DNA of 64,000 nt from JAFTYO01 sp045644765 (GCA_045644765.1 JAZRHM010000033.1:1-64000); one strand, 5' to 3'. Positions 52,721 through 61,800 are shown, counted from the stretch's first letter. Translations and numbers: made by a program. Notes: generated by a model not told the origin, from the letters alone.

Positions 52721-53863
52721 ATGAAAAAATCAATTATAATTTGTTTATTGAGTGTACTTATTTATTCAGGAAATGTTTCTGCTCGTTCCTTAGGAACTGA
52801 CTATGACATGTTCAAATATTGGCTTAATAAAAATTATGGCATTGATTATGGAATTGACACTTCTTTTATGCCACAAAGAGGTGCTCCAAGCGGAAAATAT
52901 AACGCCGCACAACTTTATATATATCCTTATCTGACGTGGACAACTCATAAAAATGAATATGGAACCGGAAGTTTAAACATGGCCTACACCATAATACGTT
53001 ATGGCAATCATAATGCTGCAGATATAGGTAACAATATCGGCGTTGTTGATGACATCAACGATTATAATACGAAAGCTAACGAATTTAACGAGTTATACTA
53101 CACCTACCAATTAGGCGGCAAATTTAATTGGTTGACATTAGGCTTAGGACAATATCCTATTTATAATTTTGACGGTTCTCCGTATAATTCAAATCAACAA
53201 GTAAACTTTATTAACTATGCTTTGTCACAAAACGCAACTTCAACATATCCGACTGCAGGTGTTGGTGCTTTTGTTCAAATCGCACCTGAAAACAGCGATT
53301 GGAGTTTTGCAATAGGTTCTCAAGATGCCAGTAATGTAGATGCTGTAAGCGTGAGAGTTAACGATCTAAATGACGGACATTTCACAACTTTTGCTCAACT
53401 TCAATATGCTCCGTCTAACAAACTTGGAGATGCTGAATTTTCTGTTTTACTGTATAATCAACCCTCTGTAAAACTTCAACCTCAAACAACCAATGGTTGG
53501 TCGATTAATTTATCACAAAACATTGGCGAAAAATGGAACATTTTCGGCCGTGTAAACGGGGTATCCGGACACATGGATACAATCGAACAATCATGGTCGG
53601 CCGGTATTGTTCGCTTAAATCCGTTAGGAAGAAACGATTTAGACCAAATCGGTCTTGCTTATGCATACAATAAAATCAATGAAGAAGCTGTAGGAGAAAA
53701 ACTTTCACATGATGCAGAACAAGTAATAGAAGCATACTGGGCATGGGGAATTTCTAAATGGGCTACAATAACACCTGATATCCAATTTTATATAAACCCG
53801 GCATTAAATCCGAAATCTGACTACGGAACAGTTGTTTCATTAAGACTAACATTGTTTATGTAA
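52721..53863 (+). CDS. OprB-family outer membrane porin
   Basis: A 380-residue protein with a signal peptide (MKKSIIICLLSVLIYSGNVSA, cleavage about 21) and an alternating beta-strand pattern throughout. The C-terminal block EAYWAWGISKWATITPDIQFYINPALNP, followed by a final aromatic strand, matches the carbohydrate-selective OprB porins. A very strong AAAGGAGG ribosome site suggests high expression. The substrate is uncertain; sugars are the family precedent. It is followed by its own terminator, so it is monocistronic. Confidence 0.87.
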   Translation: MKKSIIICLLSVLIYSGNVSARSLGTDYDMFKYWLNKNYGIDYGIDTSFMPQRGAPSGKYNAAQLYIYPYLTWTTHKNEYGTGSLNMAYTIIRYGNHNAADIGNNIGVVDDINDYNTKANEFNELYYTYQLGGKFNWLTLGLGQYPIYNFDGSPYNSNQQVNFINYALSQNATSTYPTAGVGAFVQIAPENSDWSFAIGSQDASNVDAVSVRVNDLNDGHFTTFAQLQYAPSNKLGDAEFSVLLYNQPSVKLQPQTTNGWSINLSQNIGEKWNIFGRVNGVSGHMDTIEQSWSAGIVRLNPLGRNDLDQIGLAYAYNKINEEAVGEKLSHDAEQVIEAYWAWGISKWATITPDIQFYINPALNPKSDYGTVVSLRLTLFM

Positions 53864-53890
53864 ATATTCTGATAAAACGATAAATTATAT

Positions 53891-53923
53891 GCGGTTAAAA
53901 AATATTAACCGCTATTTTTTTTT
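53891..53923 (+). terminator. Rho-independent terminator of the porin gene
   Basis: An 8-bp stem (53891-53898 with 53905-53912), loop of six, followed by a T-run at 53915-53923. Confidence 0.93.
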
Positions 53924-53990
53924 GCTTTACAAGATAAAATAAATAAGATTAAAATCAGTCGTATCTTTGATAAAAAAAATGGAATTTAAA

Positions 53991-54536
53991 ATGTATAGAT
54001 TTGGAAAAATAATATTTGTAATTACTGTATCTTTAACACTTTGTTGTTGCGAAAACATTTATCAAAAACCATCTATTGTTCCGGCAATAGTTCCCAATAC
54101 TCAAAAAACAAAAACAGAAACGCCAAAAATAACCAATATTATAGGTGCTGTTGAACCTATTTATATACTTCCGATGAAATCGGCTTTTTATGCTCGTGTT
54201 GACACAGGGGCGACCACATCTTCCATTGACGTTACAAATTTGAAACGTTTTGAACGTGATGGTGAAAAATGGGTTTCTTTCACCATTACCAATCGTCGAA
54301 GCGGCGAAACATATGATTTTGAAAAACAAATTTATAAGCGTGTACGTATCACGAGAGCCGAAGAACATGAGCGCCGCGTTAAAGTGTTTATGGATGTCCG
54401 TTTTGGCGGAGAAAAATTTAGCACAGAGTTTACTTTAGCCGAACGTAACGACTTTGATTATCAAGCTCTGATCGGTCGCAATATATTAACCGGAAGAGCA
54501 ATCGTAGATACTTCTATTTCTAACACTCTAAAATAA
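53991..54536 (+). CDS. Retropepsin-like aspartic protease domain protein (RimB/Zn_protease family)
   Basis: A 181-residue exported protein with an N-terminal hydrophobic signal segment (FGKIIFVITVSLTL) ending in three cysteines (18-20), which may serve as a poor lipobox. The domain is the one annotated as putative ATP-dependent zinc protease: its active-site loop is DTGATTSS with Asp71, the retropepsin D-T-G-A core, and it ends with LIGRNILTG. In other bacteria these genes accompany ATP-grasp ligases, and here the partner genes follow. Start 53991 has a GGA site seven bases away; two earlier in-frame starts exist at 53967 and 53979. Confidence 0.82.
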   Translation: MYRFGKIIFVITVSLTLCCCENIYQKPSIVPAIVPNTQKTKTETPKITNIIGAVEPIYILPMKSAFYARVDTGATTSSIDVTNLKRFERDGEKWVSFTITNRRSGETYDFEKQIYKRVRITRAEEHERRVKVFMDVRFGGEKFSTEFTLAERNDFDYQALIGRNILTGRAIVDTSISNTLK

Positions 54537-54551
54537 TAAAGGTCTGAACTT

Positions 54552-56081
54552 ATGAAAAATTTTTTTACTATAAGAAAAGTTTTAACTCTTTGCCTTATTT
54601 TGTCTTTAATCGTTACCATATATAGTGCTTATTACAAAATCAAATATTGGGGTTTTAGTGTTCAACCCCAGGCCAGCTCAGATGTTTGGATTGTTGATGC
54701 ACATATTTCTTTTACTCCCACAGGAGAGCCTATTAATGTATCTCTAGCAACTCCGCAAACCGGTAAAGAATTTAAAATTTTAAACGAAGATATTGTAGCC
54801 AAAGGTTATGAAATCAGTAAAAACGAAAAAAAGAAACGTATTGTTATGAATTCAAAACCGAAAAAAAACAAACAAAATATATACTATAGAGTAGCTGTGT
54901 ATGACAATGAAGACACTCGAGGCAAAGTAAGAGACGAATCAAAACCTAAAGTAGTTACTCCTATATTTGATTTACAACAAAAAGAAATGGTTGATGAGAT
55001 TTTGCGAGCTGCTGAAAAATTTGAAGGAAATCAAGTTAAAAAAATCATAACAATTTTTAATCAGCAACCTTTAGATCCTACAGTTAGTGCTTTTTTACCG
55101 GTTAGAGTAACCGAAAAAGAAATTGCTGAAAAAATTATTGATATTTTAGCCTATAAAGGAATATCGGCTCGTTTAGCGCGAGGTGTTCGTTTAATAGAAA
55201 GTAAAAAAGCATCTCAAGCTGATTTGATGATAGAAACTCATGACGGACATAAATGGAGAATTTATGACTTGCACACAGCAAAAGAAGGTTTACCGAAAAA
55301 TTTTATGATTTTTCAAAGAGGAGGCGTTTCTTTACTTGATGTTAGTGGCGGGAAAAACTCAAAAATCAGATTTTCAGTTTTAAAATCAGTTACTCCGTCA
55401 ATTAAAATGGCGGAACATCGTGCAAAATTTTCAAAATTTGCTAAGACTTTTGAGTTTTCTATCTATAATTTACCATTACTGGCTCAAAACACTTTAAAAT
55501 GGCTTATGGTTTTCCCTTTAGGTATTTTAATTACGGTTTTGTTCAGAAACGTAATAGGTCTTAAAACCATGGGAACTTTTACCCCGATGCTTATTGCCAT
55601 GTCGTTGGTAAAAACAGGCTTTATTGCCGGACTTATTTGTTTTAGCGTCATTATCTCTATAGGTCTTATAATAAGAACATTATTATCAAGATTAAACTTA
55701 CTGCTTGTTCCGAGAATTTCTACTGTTGTTATATTTGTTATTTTAATTATGCAATATATGGCCATAATCGGATATCAAATAAATTGGGAAGTTGCGTCTT
55801 CTGCAATTTTCTTCCCAATTATTATCACAGCTTGGATTATCGAAAGAGCTTCTATCATATGGGAAGAAGATGGCGCCGGCAATGCGACAAGAGAGATTAT
55901 ATATTCTATGATAACTGCCATCGCAACATATTTTGTTATCAGCAATGAATATATTCGCCACATCACTTTTGCTTTCAGCGAAATAAATTTGGTAATTTTA
56001 TTTATCGTAATGTTGCTAGGAACATACACCGGTTATCGGTTAACCGAACTTAAAAGATTTACTCCGTTGGCAAGAGGGTAA
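54552..56081 (+). CDS. Inactive transglutaminase fused to seven transmembrane helices
   Basis: A 509-residue membrane protein. One N-terminal helix (about 10-28) is followed by a periplasmic region of about 280 residues. A block of seven hydrophobic helices begins near 315 (LKWLMVFPLGILITVLFRNV) and runs to the C-terminus, which ends TGYRLTELKRFTPL. The periplasmic part resembles the inactive transglutaminase-like domain of the family known for this membrane fusion. The family is found next to retropepsin-like and ATP-grasp genes, as here, and is of unknown function. It lies 15 bases after the protease gene and one base before the ATP-grasp gene. Confidence 0.85.
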   Translation: MKNFFTIRKVLTLCLILSLIVTIYSAYYKIKYWGFSVQPQASSDVWIVDAHISFTPTGEPINVSLATPQTGKEFKILNEDIVAKGYEISKNEKKKRIVMNSKPKKNKQNIYYRVAVYDNEDTRGKVRDESKPKVVTPIFDLQQKEMVDEILRAAEKFEGNQVKKIITIFNQQPLDPTVSAFLPVRVTEKEIAEKIIDILAYKGISARLARGVRLIESKKASQADLMIETHDGHKWRIYDLHTAKEGLPKNFMIFQRGGVSLLDVSGGKNSKIRFSVLKSVTPSIKMAEHRAKFSKFAKTFEFSIYNLPLLAQNTLKWLMVFPLGILITVLFRNVIGLKTMGTFTPMLIAMSLVKTGFIAGLICFSVIISIGLIIRTLLSRLNLLLVPRISTVVIFVILIMQYMAIIGYQINWEVASSAIFFPIIITAWIIERASIIWEEDGAGNATREIIYSMITAIATYFVISNEYIRHITFAFSEINLVILFIVMLLGTYTGYRLTELKRFTPLARG

Positions 56082-56082
56082 A

Positions 56083-57033
56083 ATGTTTGATATATTAAAA
56101 AAATTTACCAAACCGAGCATTTTAAAAGCCAAAGGCATTTTAGGAATGAATGCCCGTAATTATGATATTATTGGGCATAACAACAAAAGACGTTTATATC
56201 CCTTGGTTGATGATAAAGTACAAACAAAAATATTAGCAAATAAAGCTGGTATAACCACGCCTAGTTTAATTGGTATTATTGAATATCAATATCAGGTAAA
56301 AAGTTTTTTATCTTATGTAAAAAATCATCAGCAATTTGTAATTAAACCTGCACATGGTAGTGGAGGTAAAGGCGTTTTGGTGATAAAAGAGTGGGCTGAA
56401 AATAATTTCATTACTGCTTCCGGAAAAACACTTTCTTTTAAAGAAGTTTACCAACATATTTCCAATATCTTAAGCGGACTTTTCAGCTTAGGCGGGCAAT
56501 ATGATGTTGCCGTTATTGAAGAAATGGTAAATTTTAGCGATGTATTCAGTGACTTTAGTTATCAAGGTGTTCCTGATGTCAGAATTATTGTTTATAAAGG
56601 ATATCCTGCAATGTCCATGATGCGTCTGGCAACAGCGCAATCAGGAGGAAGAGCCAACTTACATCAAGGAGCTGTCGGTGTCGGGATTGATGTGAAAACA
56701 GGAAAAACTTTGAAGGCCGTAATGCATAATTTACCGATAACACATCACCCTGATACAAATGCTGATTTAATGGATTTATCTGTTCCGTTTTGGAAAGAAC
56801 ATTTAATTATCGGAGCCAAAGCATTTGAAATGACCGGACTTGGATATTTAGGCGCAGATATTGTGTTAGATAAGAAAAAAGGTCCTATGATGCTCGAGCT
56901 AAATGCTCGTCCCGGTCTTGCTATTCAGATTGCCAACGGGAAAGGTTTGTTAAATGTTATAAAAGAAATTGAAGAAAACTATCCTAAAAATCTTTCAGCA
57001 GAAGAAAGAATTGATTTTATCTTGAATAAATAA
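56083..57033 (+). CDS. ATP-grasp protein, alpha-L-glutamate ligase-like
   Basis: A 316-residue cytoplasmic ATP-grasp enzyme, related to RimK-type peptide ligases and annotated as alpha-L-glutamate ligase-like. The ATP-binding strand-loop IKPAHGSGGKGVLVI lies at about 87-101, and the metal-binding end MMLELNARPGLAIQIAN near 268-284 supplies the Glu and Asn that hold magnesium. An N-terminal segment without catalytic motifs precedes it. ATP-grasp ligases join a carboxylate and an amine; the acceptor is unknown. It is the third gene of the cassette with the retropepsin-like and 7TM proteins. Confidence 0.85.
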   Translation: MFDILKKFTKPSILKAKGILGMNARNYDIIGHNNKRRLYPLVDDKVQTKILANKAGITTPSLIGIIEYQYQVKSFLSYVKNHQQFVIKPAHGSGGKGVLVIKEWAENNFITASGKTLSFKEVYQHISNILSGLFSLGGQYDVAVIEEMVNFSDVFSDFSYQGVPDVRIIVYKGYPAMSMMRLATAQSGGRANLHQGAVGVGIDVKTGKTLKAVMHNLPITHHPDTNADLMDLSVPFWKEHLIIGAKAFEMTGLGYLGADIVLDKKKGPMMLELNARPGLAIQIANGKGLLNVIKEIEENYPKNLSAEERIDFILNK

Positions 57034-57089
57034 AAATTAATTCCTAAATAATCTAAAGAGAATATATTAAACCCGTGAAAGGAACAATT

Positions 57090-57695
57090 ATGACCGAATT
57101 ACTAAAGAAATCAGAAACAAAAAACTTAAGCAAAGCAGAAACAAAAAATATAGAAGCCACTGAAAAAAAACAACTTGGAGTAAGCCAAACTCGTGCCAAA
57201 AAAATTAAACATTCATACAATGTTGATGATGCTGAAAATTCTTTGGTTTTAAAATTAAAAGATGGAGATGTTGTTATCAAAATGTTTCCTGATGTGGCAC
57301 CAAACCATGTCGCTCGTATAAAAGAGCTGGTCAGAAACGGTTTTTACAACGGATTAAAATTTCATCGTGTGATTGAAGGATTTATGGCACAAACAGGTTG
57401 TCCTTTAGGCACCGGAACAGGGGGAAGCGGTAAGAAATTAAAATCTGAGTTTAATACAAAAGAGCATAAAAGAGGAACTGTTTCTATGGCAAGAGCAATG
57501 GATCCTAATTCTGCTGATAGCCAATTTTTTATTTGCTTTGCCGACGCACCTTGGCTTAATGGTCAATATACGGTATGGGGAGAAGTTATATCCGGCATGG
57601 AATATGTCGATCTGATTAAAAAAGGTGGAGGGTATAACGGGATGGTAAGCAATCCGGATATTATTGTCAGTATGGACGTTATCGCTGATTTATAA
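57090..57695 (+). CDS. ppiB: Cyclophilin-type peptidyl-prolyl isomerase
   Basis: A 201-residue protein with an N-terminal charged extension of about 45 residues (with no signal peptide), followed by the cyclophilin domain. Landmarks are FHRVIEGFMAQTGCPLGTGTGG with the catalytic Arg, the segment NSADSQFFICFADAPWLNGQYTVWG with the Trp of the cyclosporin site, and MEYVDLI. The extension is Lys/Glu-rich and may be coiled or disordered. ATG 57090 follows AAAGGA. It follows the ATP-grasp gene by 56 bases with no terminator between, so partial co-transcription is possible. Confidence 0.92.
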   Translation: MTELLKKSETKNLSKAETKNIEATEKKQLGVSQTRAKKIKHSYNVDDAENSLVLKLKDGDVVIKMFPDVAPNHVARIKELVRNGFYNGLKFHRVIEGFMAQTGCPLGTGTGGSGKKLKSEFNTKEHKRGTVSMARAMDPNSADSQFFICFADAPWLNGQYTVWGEVISGMEYVDLIKKGGGYNGMVSNPDIIVSMDVIADL

Positions 57696-57704
57696 GACGT
57701 ATGT

Positions 57705-57728
57705 AAGAGGGGATTTCCCCTCTTTTTA
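57705..57728 (+). terminator. Rho-independent terminator of the cyclophilin gene
   Basis: The inverted repeat AAGAGGG / CCCTCTT (57705-57711 with 57718-57724) is followed by T-rich sequence. Confidence 0.85.
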
Positions 57729-57744
57729 TTGACATTGTAGTAAT

Positions 57745-57986
57745 ATGGATTATAGCACTCGCTTAGCATTAGAAAATAATAAACCCGAAAATTTACAAGA
57801 CGCAAACTAATTACTCGTTTAGAAAAAGAATTAAATATGCTAAACAAAGAAAGACATTTAATGTATAAATCCGATAAGAATATAAGAGAGAAGATTCTAT
57901 CTGAATATTCAAAAAGATATGAAGAAACTGTTTATATTAAAGATTTAGTATTTCTCAAAAGAAACTTGAGTAATCAAGAATATTAA
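57745..57986 (+). pseudogene. Split small reading frame in the region between ppiB and rlmE
   Basis: After the terminator there is an ATG at 57745 with an open frame of 21 codons ending at TAA 57808. In another frame the sequence is open across that point and continues to TAA at 57984, encoding a highly charged peptide from about 57798 (RLEKELNMLNKERHL, then YSKRYEETVYIKDL). A single frame change near 57795-57808 would join them into about 80 residues. The charged, helix-like composition suggests coding sequence. It may be a decayed small gene, or the second part may be an independent ORF from ATG 57837. The 3' end overlaps the rlmE stop. Confidence 0.35.
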
Positions 57987-58681
57987 TTTTCTTGTTTCTT
58001 AAATCCTTGCGCAACCACATATGTTTCCGGAGACCCTTGACGGCTTGCATCAGGCTTATAATGAGAAACTTTAGTGAAATTTTTCTTCATATCAGTAAGC
58101 AAATTTCCTTCTGCACCACCTTGAAAAACTTTAGCAATAAAAATTCCTCCGGCTGATAAAACCTCTTTAGCAAATTCATAAGCAGCTTCAACAAGCCCGA
58201 TTGTACGCAAGTGATCTGTTTGTTGATGGCCGGTAGTGTTTGCAGCCATATCGCTCATAACAATATCTGCCGGTCCGTTTAACAAAGCTTTTAATTTTTC
58301 CGGCGCATCATCTGTGGTAAAATCTTGACATATCATGGTCGCACCGGCAATTGGTGTTGTTTCTAAGATATCAATTCCGACAACTTGACCTTGTCCTTTA
58401 TTACGCTCAACGGCAACTTGTGTCCAACCACCCGGAGCGCAACCTAAATCCACCACTGTTTTACCCTTACCTAAAAACCTATATTTTTCATCAAGTTGTA
58501 TAAGCTTAAAGGCTGCACGAGAACGATAACCCAATCTTTTAGATTCAGCTACATATGGGTCATTAAGTTGACGTTCAAGCCATCTGTTTGATGATGCTTT
58601 TTTATATTTTGAGGTTTTAACCTTAACGGTTAATGCTTTTCTACCTCTGATAATCTTTGCTGATTTTGTAAGCTTTGCCAT
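57983..58681 (-). CDS. rlmE: 23S rRNA 2'-O-ribose methyltransferase RlmE (FtsJ)
   Basis: Methylates U2552 of 23S rRNA. The SAM-binding motif VVDLGCAPGGWTQVAVERN is at about 75-93. The catalytic K-D-K-E tetrad can be traced: Lys in AAFKLIQLDEKY, Asp in VMSDMAANTTG, Lys in FIAKVFQGG, and Glu in SPETYVVAQGF. Length is 232 aa. The start ATG overlaps the end of the Ppx/GppA gene by 41 bases. Alphaproteobacteria often have ppx/gppA directly upstream of rlmE, as here. Confidence 0.96.
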   Translation of the reverse strand: MAKLTKSAKIIRGRKALTVKVKTSKYKKASSNRWLERQLNDPYVAESKRLGYRSRAAFKLIQLDEKYRFLGKGKTVVDLGCAPGGWTQVAVERNKGQGQVVGIDILETTPIAGATMICQDFTTDDAPEKLKALLNGPADIVMSDMAANTTGHQQTDHLRTIGLVEAAYEFAKEVLSAGGIFIAKVFQGGAEGNLLTDMKKNFTKVSHYKPDASRQGSPETYVVAQGFKKQEN

Positions 58682-59609
58682 TATCTTGAAGTTCCTTTAT
58701 AATTGCATCTTGTGCACTTTTTAATGAAGCTGTCAGTTTTTCGAACCCTAAGTTTTCGTATATACTCTTAAATATAGTACAGCCGGAAATCATAATCGGA
58801 GCTCGGTTTTTACCTATATATTTTGACTCTTCCCTTTCTGATAAACTCATCTTATAAATTTCGCCGATTACTTTATCTAAATCTTTGCAACTCAAAATTC
58901 TGCCATCAGATTTTTGACGATCATATTCTTCATCTTGATTTATCATAGAAGCCAATCTTAACGGAGTGCTTGATGTGGCAATCAGTGAGCAACTGTCCTT
59001 ATATTTTTCAAGTTCGGATTGTAAGATAAATTTTTGAACATATGGCACAATGTTTGCCTGTAAATTTTGCTGATTTTTTTCATCGAAATGTTTCAAACCA
59101 AAAGCTTCTGATGCATTTCTTGCTCCCCATGGAATAGATATTGTATATATCATCTTCGGATTTTCTTCATTGGTAGCAAGAGTTATTTCCGTTGAACCGC
59201 CGCCTAAATCATACACAAGAGCATATTTTGCATTTTTATCCGCATTTAATAAGGCCCCTTTTAAGTTCAAATAAGCTTCTTGTTTTCCATCAATTACATC
59301 TATTTTTATGCCTGTTGTTTCTTCAACTTTTTTAACAAAATCCATGCCGTTAGAAGCCATACGACAAGAGGCTGTTGCAATTGCTCTATAGTTTTTAACA
59401 TTATATTGTTCCAGAACTTTAGCATATTCGGAAAAAGCTTTCAATCCGCGATCAATTGCCTCATCGGTAAAGCACATATTAGCATACATCCCTTCACCTA
59501 GTTTAGTTGATATACTGTCTTTGTAAACTAATGTTCCATGACTATCTACAACCGTAATACGACAAGAATTTGTTCCTAAATCAATTGCTGCCAGATTTTC
59601 GTTTGCCAT
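58641..59609 (-). CDS. Ppx/GppA-family phosphatase, diverged paralogue
   Basis: An exopolyphosphatase/pppGpp phosphatase family protein (actin-like ASKHA fold), 322 residues. LAAIDLGTNSCR is the N-terminal phosphate loop, VYDLGGGSTEITLA the second, and the catalytic glutamate is kept in the KQEAYLNLKG segment. Two family motifs are changed relative to the neighbour: the GTSGT loop reads ATSST, and the C-terminal D-R-G-x-R-E-G motif is missing. ATG 59609 has a strong GAGGAGG site; the frame opens further upstream to 59678. It overlaps the first paralogue by 29 bases and rlmE by 41. Confidence 0.88.
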   Translation of the reverse strand: MANENLAAIDLGTNSCRITVVDSHGTLVYKDSISTKLGEGMYANMCFTDEAIDRGLKAFSEYAKVLEQYNVKNYRAIATASCRMASNGMDFVKKVEETTGIKIDVIDGKQEAYLNLKGALLNADKNAKYALVYDLGGGSTEITLATNEENPKMIYTISIPWGARNASEAFGLKHFDEKNQQNLQANIVPYVQKFILQSELEKYKDSCSLIATSSTPLRLASMINQDEEYDRQKSDGRILSCKDLDKVIGEIYKMSLSEREESKYIGKNRAPIMISGCTIFKSIYENLGFEKLTASLKSAQDAIIKELQDNGKAYKISKDYQR

Positions 59610-60687
59610 GGTATCCTCCTCTTTGATATAAACGATGCCGTCTTTTGGGTTTGCGATTAGCTCGTTGTTGACGTTCATTATGCATCATATCTAACAGCAT
59701 TCCTTCACGAATACCCCTATCGGCAACCGTGACCTCAGAAATCGGCCAAAATGTAAGTAAAGATTCTATAATAGCACAACCTGCAATAGTCAAGTCAGAT
59801 TTTAATGGTCCGATACACGGATGTTTGCGACGGCCCTCATCACCAATGGTTTTTATTTTATTAATTACTTTTTCAACATCAGAACCGGAAATAGATATTC
59901 CATCAACGGCAGAACGATTATATCTGGGCAAGCACAAATGCACCGCTCCCAAAACAGTTACCGTTCCTGATGTGCCAATGACCTGAATTTCCTGATTTTG
60001 TATTCCTTCATAAATACCAAATTTATCATCAAATTCTTTTAATATCGATTGTGTACGTTCTATTATGGTGTTATATGCAAGCGTTGTCATATCTTGCTTA
60101 GGGAAAGCTTCAGAAATAGTAACAACACCATAAGGAAGAGATACAAACCCTTCTATAAAAGTTTTACCGCTATCTGTTATACGAGCAAGCGAAATTTCCG
60201 TTGAACCACCACCAATATCAAACACAAGCATGCGCTTAATATTTCGATTAAGTAGAGGTACACAACCTACCACAGCTAAGCGCGCTTCTTCTTTTGATGA
60301 TATAATTTCCAAATTTATACCGGCTTCTTTTTTTACCATTTCTACAAATTGAGCACAATTTTTTGCTCTGCGGCAAGCAGCCGTTGCAACAAAACGAGAA
60401 CCGGCAATAGGGGCATATTCATTTATAACACCCCTACACACTTTTAAGGCAGCAACAGTTCGACGCATAGCAGCTTTTGATAACTCGTTATCATTTATGA
60501 TACCTTCTCCCAAACGGGTAATTTTAGAAAAAGTTTCAACCACATGAAAAGATGTCGGTGTCGGGGTAGCAATTACTAAACGACACGAATTAGTTCCTAA
60601 ATCAATTGCTGCATAATTAGGCGCCGGCATAGTGTCTTTTTTTACTACCGGCACATAATTATTTTTTTTTGACACACCTTTTTTCAT
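59581..60687 (-). CDS. ppx: Ppx/GppA-family exopolyphosphatase / guanosine pentaphosphate phosphatase
   Basis: The upstream, more canonical member of a tandem pair; 368 residues. YAAIDLGTNSCRLVIA opens the domain, SSKEEARLAVVG carries the catalytic Glu, LVFDIGGGSTEISLA and VIGTSGTVTVLGAV are the phosphate loops, and DRGIREGMLLDMM is the typical final motif. A basic C-terminal tail of about 25 residues (R/K/H-rich) follows. The family splits polyphosphate or pppGpp in stringent-response metabolism. A second possible start is at ATG 60630. It lies nine bases after the ccrM stop on the same strand. Confidence 0.9.
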   Translation of the reverse strand: MKKGVSKKNNYVPVVKKDTMPAPNYAAIDLGTNSCRLVIATPTPTSFHVVETFSKITRLGEGIINDNELSKAAMRRTVAALKVCRGVINEYAPIAGSRFVATAACRRAKNCAQFVEMVKKEAGINLEIISSKEEARLAVVGCVPLLNRNIKRMLVFDIGGGSTEISLARITDSGKTFIEGFVSLPYGVVTISEAFPKQDMTTLAYNTIIERTQSILKEFDDKFGIYEGIQNQEIQVIGTSGTVTVLGAVHLCLPRYNRSAVDGISISGSDVEKVINKIKTIGDEGRRKHPCIGPLKSDLTIAGCAIIESLLTFWPISEVTVADRGIREGMLLDMMHNERQQRANRKPKRRHRLYQRGGYHGKRKSGSN

Positions 60688-60696
60688 ATATAGCTT

Positions 60697-61800
60697 TTAC
60701 GCTCCATATACTTCTGTGCGAACCTTAGTACGTAAATCGTCAATACAAACCAAATTCTTATTTTTATCCTCGTAATACCAATACACCCAACCGTTACAAG
60801 CTGCTGCATTTTGAGCTGCCGCACCTACCTGATGGATTGAACCTTCAGCTGTTTCGCTTTTTATAGTTCCATCAGAACGTATAATAGCTGTATGTTTACG
60901 AGTTGAATCAAATAATGTTGTTCCGGGCTCTAATAAGCCTCGTTCAACAACTGAACCAAACGGAATTCTAGGTTGTTTACGCTTACAACTAAATTCTAAA
61001 GCACTATCTTCAATCGGGGTTACTTCATCAATACGTTTTTGAGCCCCCTCAACATAAGAGCTATCCTTTTCAATACCAATAAAATTACGGCCTAATTTTT
61101 TAGCTACGGCGCCAGTGGTTCCGGTACCGAAAAACGGATCTAACACAACATCTCCAACATTTGAAGAGGCCATAATCACCCTATAAAGCAAACTTTCCGG
61201 TTTTTGCGTAGGATGAAGCTTGTTTCCATCATCACCTTTTAAGCGTTCTTTACCGGTACAAAGTGGCAACTCCCATGTGGAGCGCATTTGAGTATCTTCA
61301 TTTAATGCTTTCATTGCTTCATAGTTAAAAGTATATTTTGCTTTCGGATTTTTAACCGCCCAAATCAAAGTTTCATGCGCATTTGTAAAACGTGTACCTT
61401 TAAAATTAGGCATAGGGTTCACTTTGTTCCAAATGATATCATTTAAAATCCAAAAACCTAAATCTTGCAATATGTAACCAACCCTAAAAATGTTATGGTA
61501 TGAACCAATAACCCATATACTACCGTTATCTTTTAAAACTCTTTTGGCTGCGCTGAGCCAACGGCGAGTATAATCATCATATGCAGCTATGCTTTCAAAG
61601 CTATCCCACTCTTCATATACTCCGGCAACAGTCGTATTATCAGGACGTGTCAAATTATCGCCCAACTGCAAATTATACGGAGGGTCGGCAAAAATCAAAT
61701 CTACGGAGTTTTCCTCCATTGCGTTCATAATTCTTATACTATCGTCATTAATAATGGTGTTAATTATATTTTTAGTTTTTATACTTTCTAACTTAACCAT
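60697..61800 (-). CDS. ccrM: Cell cycle-regulated DNA adenine methyltransferase CcrM (GANTC)
   Basis: CcrM methylates adenine in GANTC and times gene expression in the alphaproteobacterial cell cycle. The 367-residue protein has the catalytic DPPY motif at 39-42 (ADPPYNLQLGDNL), the SAM-binding loop DPFFGTGTTGAVAKKLGRNFIGIE, and the HPTQKPESLLYRVI segment of beta-class N6 adenine methylases. The C-terminal about 90 residues are the extension seen in CcrM and lacking in restriction-modification MTases, with the pattern GWVYWYYED near the end. Its presence with no restriction partner supports a regulatory role. Confidence 0.95.
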   Translation of the reverse strand: MVKLESIKTKNIINTIINDDSIRIMNAMEENSVDLIFADPPYNLQLGDNLTRPDNTTVAGVYEEWDSFESIAAYDDYTRRWLSAAKRVLKDNGSIWVIGSYHNIFRVGYILQDLGFWILNDIIWNKVNPMPNFKGTRFTNAHETLIWAVKNPKAKYTFNYEAMKALNEDTQMRSTWELPLCTGKERLKGDDGNKLHPTQKPESLLYRVIMASSNVGDVVLDPFFGTGTTGAVAKKLGRNFIGIEKDSSYVEGAQKRIDEVTPIEDSALEFSCKRKQPRIPFGSVVERGLLEPGTTLFDSTRKHTAIIRSDGTIKSETAEGSIHQVGAAAQNAAACNGWVYWYYEDKNKNLVCIDDLRTKVRTEVYGA

